Shown: positions 1 to 10,300 of the stretch, piece after piece
How the letters are laid out: every line of letters starts with the position of its first letter
Numbering within the stretch: position 1 is the first letter of the stretch
NCBI RefSeq assembly: GCF_032854445.1
Contig: NC_088300.1
Span: 2,046,001-2,110,000 of the forward strand
Direction: 5' to 3'
Source of the DNA: Liolophura sinensis
Taxonomy: Eukaryota; Mollusca; Polyplacophora; Chitonida; Chitonidae
DNA: 64,000 bases
Notes under the pieces: model-generated
Database searches by the model: none
What the model saw: only the letters and a program-made list of their open reading frames with translations
Told to the model about the DNA's origin: nothing
Position numbers and translations under genes: made by a program

Positions 1-93
1 CCTTCACTGCTTCAGTAATTCTTCTGACAAACATTGCAATTCTCTACACTTTAATATTACTAATGATTGAGTGAATCATTGTTGAACTTTCAG

Positions 94-502
94 ACCGAGG
101 GACTATTACCACACCTGCTATGCTCTCAGCGGATTGTCATTAGCTCAGCACTTTGCTGGGGGGAAATTGGCCCACAAATATGTCATAGGGAGCCCAGGAA
201 ATGAAGTGGTAAGTCGCATGGTAATTTATGAATAGATGAAAGCAAATGTGGGCAAAATTTGTAGTACGGCATGTGCACCTGTGTACTGATGGAAAATCTA
301 CTTTTGTTCGACATTTATTAAATTTTCACAAAAATTCATGACTTGTATACCAAAACCTGAGCTCTGTCACTTTTGATCTACATGTACCTTTCAGAAAACT
401 ACCCACCCAGTCTTCAATATCGGGGTAGATGCGGTACTTCAGGCAAACCAGTATTTCAAAAACCTGCCAGTTCCTAGTCCGGAGAATGCAGGAGACAGCT
501 AA
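94..502 (+). CDS. FNTB: Protein farnesyltransferase subunit beta, last two exons (5' partial)
   Basis: Seen: two coding exons, 94-208 and 395-502, with consensus acceptors (ctttcag, ctttcag) and donor (gtaagt at 209). They read in one frame to TAA at 500-502. The first exon encodes RDYYHTCYALSGLSLAQHF and continues to SPGNEV. The second encodes KTTHPVFNIGVDAVLQANQY and ends SPENAGDS. Known: in the human enzyme the HTCY histidine is one of the three ligands of the catalytic zinc (Asp, Cys, His), and THPVYNI lies in the C-terminal helical region. The enzyme joins farnesyl groups to CaaX-box proteins as a heterodimer with FNTA in the cytosol. The remaining exons lie to the left of the window. 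The C-terminus is somewhat shorter than in vertebrates. The neighbour is MAX in convergent orientation. Identity is close to certain; only the exact terminus could differ. Confidence 0.94.
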
Positions 503-3500
503 CAGTTACCTAGGGTGCAGTGACAGGGATGGTTTTCGCCACATTACCCATATCATGACATGCCTCATCATTTCCTTGACTTGGTGTCTCTGTCTTACGC
601 AGGCTTGGGAGAGTCTGGAGGGACAGGCAGTTGACCTAGTGGATTTCGTTTAATTTTTCTGTTACCTGTCATATTAACATGCTTTTTATAGCTTATTTGA
701 TGAGTAGCCGTAGTTCTGTTATGGGCTGTCTTAGACACAACATGTGAGAGTATTGGTTAAATCTTACAATAATTTTGAATTCTATGTGGTAACAATAAAC
801 AGTAATCTTTCTGCTGAAGCCTGGCCTGATCACCTTGATGCAGCATTTTATGATTCTTCAGCTGTTACGGTAAACTTTGTCTTTGAGAGTAGTGGGAAGG
901 AAAATCATATTGTAATGTTTGTTCCCATTGTAAACATCATTTCTGCAGTTTTTTGATCTTAATTGATATCTTGCTTGTTGGAAACATCGAAGAAAGCAAA
1001 TATATTGCTTTGTTGATTATTCAAACTACCTTGTGTTGACTGAAAAACACACCACTCAGCTTATGTCTACCACTGCTTTACTAAAACATTGAGGCCATTA
1101 CCTTAGTGTGCAAGGTGGTTGTGAGATTTGGAAGTATTTCTGAAATAAGATAAAGGAAAAGATGTTTTATGAACATTACTTACTATGTTAAGTCTCAGAT
1201 ACCAGCATTTTCTTTATGTAATCTCAAAAGATTTTCATGAAAATTTACGCCTAATATCAGAAATATGATATAATCATCTTGAGACAGGTTTGTGTACTCA
1301 TCAGAAGTATCCATCAGAAATATCCATCGGAACTATCCATCAGAACTATCCAACACTTGTGGGAAACTTTCCATGGGCATTATCAGGATTCTTATTGGAT
1401 GTTACCACACATACCTTGTGAATTTCTCTTCCAAAGAATGTTTACTGAGCAGTTTTCATGGTATAATTACTGATGCAGCTGAAAATTGCTTGTCATGTTC
1501 TCCAAAGCTCATTGTCTCTTTGCCTGTGTTTATTATCGTGTAACTTCCTGCCCACAAAGAGGATTATTTTGGTGTCCATTGCAACATTAAATGCATGGAT
1601 AAATAAATATGCAGGGAGATGTTGAAAAAATTATACATCTTTGTTTTGTCTTGCATCTTCACGATTTATATCTTAATGGATTTTGTAGGAATAGAGCTCA
1701 AGACTGTTTCACCTATTTGGAGTTGACCATTCCTACACAGCCTCTCACATTTGCTCCGATATTTGATAATTGCTTACAATGGAGTTGTACAACCGTCTTA
1801 TTGAATTTTCTTGCAGTAATGCCAGAGTTCTGCCAACTTGCATCTCATCTGCTGAGAGCTGCTGTTAAAGACGATACCTTTTACGGACAACTGGTGATAC
1901 CATTACATTAATTTCCTGGCATTTCTGGTGCTGGTTTCCATGCTCTTGAGCGACGTGGTTGATCTGGGCTGTGATTGGCTGGTTGAGGTGCCTGGCTTAG
2001 TCACCAGGACACTCAAGTTAGGGTTCAAACGTGGCCGAATGCCCCACCTCTCTCTGCTTGTGTGGCCTTCGTGACGAGGCTTGGCTGATGATACTCCTGT
2101 GATTGTTTCCATGTATCTGATCTGAAGTTCATGAAAGGCCACTTGTACTTCACATGTCCAGCGGTCAGTGGTTTATTCTGGTCATTTCCTCCAACCAGTA
2201 AACTGACCGTCATTGTAAGACTGAAAAATTACTGTCTCCTTGTTCTTCATGCTGGTTTCCTTGTTCTGGTTTCCTTGGTCTTCATACTGGTTTCCTCGTT
2301 CTTCCAGTTTTTTATTCACTTGTTCACATTACCAGGGTTTCTGGTACTGTTTACTGTTCTTATTTTATTATTCTTCTGATTATTTTTTTTGGTTTTTTTG
2401 GCTGAAGCAATGAAGTGTTGGTTTATCGTAGAAAATCACTTTGTTACCATGGCGATTACATGTAGTAAGAACCTCACCGAGACTTGGGAGAGGCTGATTG
2501 GTCAACAAATATTCAATGGCAGGTTACATTCTAGTGTATTCAAGCATCAAGTGGCTTGTGGTAGTGGCAAGGATAGAGATGCTGGATTCATAATCTTATT
2601 GCCACACACAGGAATTTTTCACACACATTTGTGTATTTTTAAAAGTGTATTTTAAGAGGCAAATAAATGTCATAAATATCACTTTTGGTGCTTAAAAATA
2701 AATCATTTTTTGTTCATGACATCGTCCAAACAAACCTGAAAAAAAATCGTTCAAGATCTACAGGACCCTCAGAATACGATGGTGGTCAGTTTTATTAGTG
2801 TTGGGAACAGAAGTGCCCCAGAACTGGCCTGTTGCAAGTTGTTGAAAAATTCTCCCATGTAGACAAATGCATGCCATAATGGCAGAAGACCAGTACTCTT
2901 CAATAAACAGATTGCACAAAGTCTGTCAAGCATCAAAGTTCCAAGGACAGGAAATCTACGAATTCCCTAGACAAAATTAAGAATTTTACTAGTGCACGTA
3001 TTGTATGCAATGATATTAAAATTTTCTGAGTAAACCGAAGTAACATATAATAATGCATCATCCTGCACCTTATGCATCCCAGTAGCTCAAAGACAAGTGT
3101 CTTAACAACTTGGCCACAGGTGACTCGTAGTTTGGAGATTAGCAAGTAAAATAGATGACAAAGTCCACCTTGCATAAACCAAAGTGGATGACCAGAAACA
3201 ACAGATATTTTACCAATTCTGTGACTCTATAAACCTGTCGACTAGCATGAAGTTACACAGTTAACAGATTTCCAATTCTGCAGACAACCCTAGATTCACC
3301 CTGGTCAGTATCCCATGTATCCCTCTCCGGCAAATAGAACTCCAGAATTGTTCACTTCTATGATGATGGTGAGTGGAAACCACTGTGAGCACGCAGAACA
3401 CACCATCAGTACGCGACAAATTCTGCCACGTGTGGACAGATTTTCATTCAATGTGTATGCCATATGAACGTCCACATGGGCCACAGTTACTTTTTTTATC

Positions 3501-3883
3501 ATGTGCCAAGGCCCTGTTATTTTCTATTATGGTAAATAAGATGATTTTGTATTTTTGAAGATTATATATTCTTGGCTTTAGTGCTGAAGATGACATCGGC
3601 AAACTGTCTATTATGAGTGAATGAATTTGTCTTTATGCGCGATGAGCACTATTTCTGCCATGTCAGCATAAGCTTCAGATACAAACGGGAATAATACTTC
3701 ATAACTAGCATCAAATAATCATTTAGACAAGACAACATATTTCAGTGTGTCATGTCATTAAAATTGTTAAATATGTGATCAAAAGACATGGAAAGGTACA
3801 AGTAAAATGCTGTTGGTTGCATAAAACTTCCACGAGTTCAAGTCAAAAAAACATCACACAGTAGAAATTGAAGGGCTATCACA
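503..3883. other. FNTB 3' UTR and FNTB-MAX convergent intergenic region
   Basis: No further coding exon is recognised here. Candidate poly(A) signals (AATAAA) for FNTB lie at 794-799, 1602-1607, 2662-2667 and 2697-2702, so the 3' UTR could be 0.3 to 2.2 kb long. Short T-rich and pyrimidine-rich stretches occur at 2230-2400. The short ORFs show no family motifs and overlap on both strands. Confidence 0.5.
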
Positions 3884-3889
3884 TTTATT
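3884..3889 (-). promoter_or_regulatory. Poly(A) signal of MAX
   Basis: AATAAA on the minus strand (TTTATT on plus) lies about 500 bp downstream of the MAX stop codon, with an A/T-rich tract just beyond. It is the first canonical signal met after the stop, so the 3' UTR is about 0.5 kb. The position is inferred; no transcript evidence is available. Confidence 0.55.
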
Positions 3890-4387
3890 AGATGAAAAAA
3901 AAGAGGGAGGGAAGAGAGGGGGCCGCCTGTGTGAGGCGCGAGATTAACCCAGGCAAGAATCACAGTCCTAACATCGACATGCCACTGTTGTGCAGCACTT
4001 TAAAACAATACAGACGACACCACCTAACCTCGAGCCATACCTTCATGAGGAACTGTAAACCATACTTCACCATTACACTGGTACACGTACCACACCTTCC
4101 AATATCTACAACAGCTAAAAGATTCCTTGACATTTTGATTAAAACTGTGTCAGAAGGTGGCTTGTAGGTTAAGCCTCTCCCTGTCTGCCCTCAACATGTA
4201 TATGTTTAATGTAAAGTCTATATGCAGCAGTGTCCACTGCACTGAGTAAAGCTCCTGTGCTATAGAGATGTGGTTGTTGTCACAGGGCTGTCGTTTTCCT
4301 GTCGCAGTTCCACCTGGTTACTATGGTAACCATAACTCACAACAGTCTTTGAGCTCACAACTGCATTCAGCAGTTCCCTTAAGTTCA

Positions 4388-7300
4388 TCATGACGACATC
4401 TTCATTTTTTTCCGTCGACTCGGGGAGAGGCCCTCAGTTTCTGAGCTTTCCGAGCCGGACCCTCCGTCAAAGGCTGACATGACAGTTCCCTTGGGGTTCA
4501 AAGCCCCCGAGGATTGGGCGGCAAACTGACCTGTTGATTTGGCTTTCTCAAGAGCTCGAACTGAAACAAGGACAACGAAGAATCAAATAAATTACTTGTA
4601 CTGGACATAGTGCATAAACATTTAATTCTGATTTGGCCTTCCCTGGAGCCTGGAGAAACTACATATGCACATGAAAGAAAGCAGTCTTGCACTTTATAAC
4701 ATACTTAACACCTTTAGACGAAACTAGTTTTTGGTTTTCATTACTTTTCCATAAACTAGAGTGTGTTCATTTCCAGTCATTATCAACAAGATCCACAAAT
4801 AAAAAACAAGACGTGAGCAGTTTGACAGACAGTTTGACCCTCCCCTTACTTTGCTGCTCCAATACTGTGTTCTGTTTTCTCAGGTCATCTATATCTTGCT
4901 GGTGGGTATGATTTTTTCTCCTCATGAATTGAATGTAATCTGCTGCCTTTTTCAGGATTTGTGCGCGTGACACCTGGAAAGAAAACGCATGCTGCTGTTG
5001 GTGATACATTGGAAGATCCAAGCACTCCTCTGTTCATCTGATTTTAATGAATTTAAAACAATGAGAGAGGAGTTTCCAGCTCAAAATGTTTTGTCACTAA
5101 CAAGACTAAAGATAAAAACAGTCCTACTGTATCATGTGACTTGTCAAAAATGTCAAACTTTTACCCATCAAATGTCACACCATGTTTTGGAATCATTCCT
5201 TCACGATTTCCTTAAATTCACACACATTCAGTGGTCACTTCCACAAAAAAATTTCACAAGTGATACCTCTCGTAACTTTTTGCATAGAAAGCTGTTATAG
5301 TACCATAAATCAATGTAATTTAGGGGAAAAATTAATTTACAATACTCTCATTTCTATTCTATTCTATTCTAAACAACATGGAAATGTCATCAAAAATAAT
5401 TGCCTAACACTTTTGGATTGATTGCATGATACACCATTAGCGATAAAAGGGTTCGAACATGAACCTATCCCTATTTAAGATGGGCAGACTTACTGCGCTG
5501 ATTTTATCCCCCTGTAGGGACCTCACCCTAACTGAGACAGGCAGACTTACCGCGCTGACTTTCTCCCCCTGTAGGGAGGGCACTGAATCGCGGAGACTAT
5601 GGAAACTCTCCTTTATGTGATCCCGCCTCTTCCGTTCCAGCGCATTGTGATGCGCCCTCTTTTCTGCCTGAAACACACAAAATTAACAAGTGAGGAATGA
5701 CTATAAGCAAGGAGCATGTTTCCAACAGTCTGTCTGTGCTTACCACCAGGAGAGAGCGACTCTTAGTACCTGAAGTTTCATATAGTCTTTCCAAAGAAGA
5801 TATGTCCCTTTGTTTAGCTGTATGCATATACATGAGTATATGAAAATAATACACGTATTGATCACTGATGGCATGTGACAAGGTGGTCACAGACACTCAC
5901 ATGTTAACTGCTGAATACAAAACGCTGTGGCTGTGTATGTAAACTGTAAAACGTGTCAGGTGAACGGTAGGTACATTTGGACTTTGCCATCAGTAGTATC
6001 AGGCGCCACCATGTGCTAGCACGTACACGCACAAACTCTGTTAGATCATCACCCCCTCAGACACACATCTTTTTCTGATTCACTCACATGTATGCTATAC
6101 AATGTTGTAACTTATTCCACCGATGCCTCACAGCATGTATAATGACACTACAGTCTCAAAATGTTTCCCAGTCACCACAAACCTTTATCTATATTTGTGT
6201 AAAAGGGTTAGCTAGTCCAAAAAACCAAAAATAAACAATAAACCAAAATATGTTTTGACCAAGCCTTGAACACATTCTGTGCATACACTAAACCTTCTAT
6301 ATTCAAATTAGCAACCATTGATTACTATCAAGTTGTCTTGAAATGACAACACTTGACCAATATCATATTCCCATTATGCATCTGTTACAGAGGGAAAAAA
6401 AACAAGGATTGCTAGATGATCAATGCACTTCATTCACAATCCAACTGATTTGCTTTCTCATGCTCCAATTTTCTTCAGACATGCATGCTATCATATAACA
6501 TCATGACATTAGTACAAATAAAGTTATAAAAATATTGCTGCATAGCTGATTTAAATTGAGATAGCATTTGACTACAAACACCCATTACATTACAGGTAAG
6601 TATATAAAGCACCTAACCTTCCTCCGGAAAACACCCATCCCCTACCCTGTCACCTTAAAGTAGAGATGAGGAAGAGAGAAGACCTCTAACACATGGTGAT
6701 CAAGTGTTGTGGCTTAGGCAGGCACCTCAGCCTTTGTCACTACTACAGGCTTCCTCCAGCTTAGTATGACGTATCTGTGTCCCCACATGATTAAAACCAC
6801 TCTAAAGTAAGCAGTGTTTAGCTGACGTGAAACCAGGGAGGTGTAACTGATGCATACTGTAACAGCATGGCCTCTGTATAATAGGACAATTGTCTACCCA
6901 CAAAGGATTGAGTGCAGTCCACCACAGTCACATGCTGCTCTCAGCCCTAAATATAGTCCTATGTGACATCAGGATAGACTCTCCTTCCTTTGTAAACAAC
7001 CTAGCCTTTACCACCCTAGCTCAGGCTTTTAGATCTGACCCTGCTTTAACGCCTGCTCGGCAAAATACCAACACAGGACACAATGCTCTGCTGACATGAG
7101 CTATACATTTAGCGTTTTTGACTAGTTTCTTACTGTCATGACTTCACACCTGTCCTACCCACCAATTACTACTTCTACCACGTCATTTGACCCTTTTCTC
7201 AGTCTAGTATCTCTCTGATCTCCTTTGGCAAGAGAAATATGAAAGGCTCAACAACTTGTTACAATCACAGTATTAGGCGATTCCTCTTCTAATTTGAAAG

Positions 7301-10300
7301 GGTGTTGTTTTTTCTTTCTATAAAAACAGTGCATACAACTTCATTCATTATCAGTACGGTATAAAATATAAGAAACCATAGATAAACCTTCACCTTTCCA
7401 TTTGAAAGTTATGGGCGCCAGAGACAAATGTTATGTCACATATATTTAAAATGACATTTGTGTACATAAAGGCATTAAGAAAAGTTGTAACAGAAACAAA
7501 ATCTTGTGCCACATCAGACATGTGTATCAAGGTTTTGTGTGCATGAAGGGAGTGAGAAGAGCTTACCAAAGGCAACTGCTGTACAAAGTATGCTTTTGAT
7601 TAAGTTTTGTGAGCCAATAGAATGTGACAATAGAGCAGTGTAAATCACATCGCTGTTTTACAGCTACTCACCCATGTTTTAAGATGGCAGTATTTGAGTT
7701 TAGATAAAAGTACAGAAGAATTTCACTACTTTTTAATAGTTCAAGAACATAATTTCACAAGACTAATCTAATCCTCAATGATTAGTTTTTTATTATATTT
7801 TATATTTCACCCCATTTTAACATTGGCAGGCTCATCAAACACTGTGCAAAGCAACATAATGTCACACGGGGACATTAAGCTCTTACTGTGACGTATCTCA
7901 AATCTTGTGTATTGGATACCTGTTAGGACATGCTGTGGACACAGGAATATATATGAGTAAGTCTGTGTGTAGATGTTATCTGCTCATTTTGAAAGCGTGT
8001 CAAGGCAGTATAAGAAAAAAAAAGCCATAGAAAATGTAAAGGAAGGAAAAAAAAAAAAACATGCACACACTCAGGCCAGTGCAGGTCATGCACAACCCCT
8101 GATAAAATACAGCTGGGAACCAGAGCTGACTAGGTATTGGTATGACCCGTTCTTAACATGTGCTGCCCTTTTACAAGTTAATGCATACAGATCTACAGCA
8201 TGACTGTAGGCATTCTAGATGAATTACATAATAAGATAGGTCAGACAAGGGTGAAAGGGAACACCAAGGTCAGAATGGAAAAATGTGAAATAACCAACAA
8301 TGATATAAAATAAACATACAATTACGACTGCTTAAATAAACCTGATCGATGTTACAGCTTGTGAAATTGGGCAGCATAGCATGCATGCCTGGAATGTACA
8401 CGCCGTTGAGTGTGGAGTCACTACTGTAGTATTGATCTCACCAGTGCTGCTAGTGGTAATGCAAGACGTACTGAGCTGCTCAACTAGTGAACACAAGGTG
8501 ACTGTCACTAATCTAGTATGTACAGTCTTATTAATATGCATAAACTATAGCAGGACATTTGCTCTATGCAAAAGATATAATGTGAACACATCCAACAGTG
8601 GGGTTATTTCTTTGCTTCATTTTTACAGTTTAAGGAAACTACATTTTCATTAATTTCATTTGAAAACTTGCAAAACTATATGTATATTTACATCATGTAT
8701 ACATTCTGTTCAGATAAAATATTACACATCATGATAATATGTGATATAAAAGAGTGAGGAGGTACATGTAATAAAATCACTTCGGCAGAACAGAACATCG
8801 CGCTGTTAAGCTTAACTTATGTACACATAGAGTACATATAGACCCATACCACAAAAAGATGTGCATACACATCACACACAGAGGTGTGTAAACATCACAT
8901 GTAGAGGTGTGTAAACATCACATGTAGAGGTGTGTAAACATCACATGTAGAGGGGTATACACACACATCACACACAGAGGTGTGTAAACATCACATGTAG
9001 AGGTGTGTAAACATCACATGTAGAGGTGTGTAAACATCACATGTAGAGGTGTGTAAACATCACATGTAGAGGGGTATACACACACATCACACACAGAGGT
9101 GTGTAAACATCACATGTAGAGGTGTGTAAACATCACATGTAGAGGTGTGTAAACATCACATGTAGAGGTGTGTAAACATCACATGTAGAGGTGTGTAAAC
9201 ATCACATGTAGAGGGGTATACATACACATCACACACAGAGGTGTGTAAACATCACATGTAGAGGTGTATACACACACATCACACACAGAGGTGTGTAAAC
9301 ATCACATGTAGAGGTGTGTAAACATCACATGTAGAGGTGTGTAAACATTACATGTAGAGGGGTATACACACACATCACACACAGAGGTGTGTAAACATCA
9401 CATGTAGAGGGGTATACACACACATCACACACAGAGGTGTGTAAACATCACATGTAGAGGTGTATACACACACATCACACACAGAGGTGTGTAAACATCA
9501 CATGTAGAGGTGTGTAAACATCACATGTAGAGGTGTGTAAACATCACATGTAGAGGGGTATACAAACACATCACACACAGAGGTGTGTAAACATCACATG
9601 TAGAGGGGTATACACACACATCACACACAGAGGTGTGTAAACATCACATGTAGAGGTGTGTAAACATCACATGTAGAGGTGTGTAAACATCACATGTAGA
9701 GGGGTATACACACACATCACACACAGAGGTGTGTAAACATCACATGTAGAGGGGTATACACACACATCACACACAGAGGTGTGTAAACATCACATGTAGA
9801 GGTGTGTAAACATCACATGTAGAGGGGTATACACACACATCACACACAGAGGTGTGTAAACATCACATGTAGAGGGGTATACACACACATCACACACAGA
9901 GGTGTGTAAACATCACATGTAGAGGGGTATACACACACATCACATATAGAGGTGTACACACACATTACATGAAGAGGGGTGTGCACACATGACATGTAGA
10001 GGAGTGTGCAAACATCACATGTAGAGCAGTGTACACACATGACATGTAGAGGGGTGTACACACGACATGTAGAGGGGTGAGCACACATGACATGTAGAGG
10101 AGTGTGCAAACATCACATGTAGAGGGGTGTACACACATGACATGTAGAGGGGTGTACACACACATCCCATATAGAGGTGTACACACACATTACATGAAGA
10201 GGGGTGTGCACACATGACATGTAGAGGAGTGTGCAAACATCACATGTAGAGGGGTGTACACACATGACATGTAGAGGGGTGTACACACGACATGTAGAGG

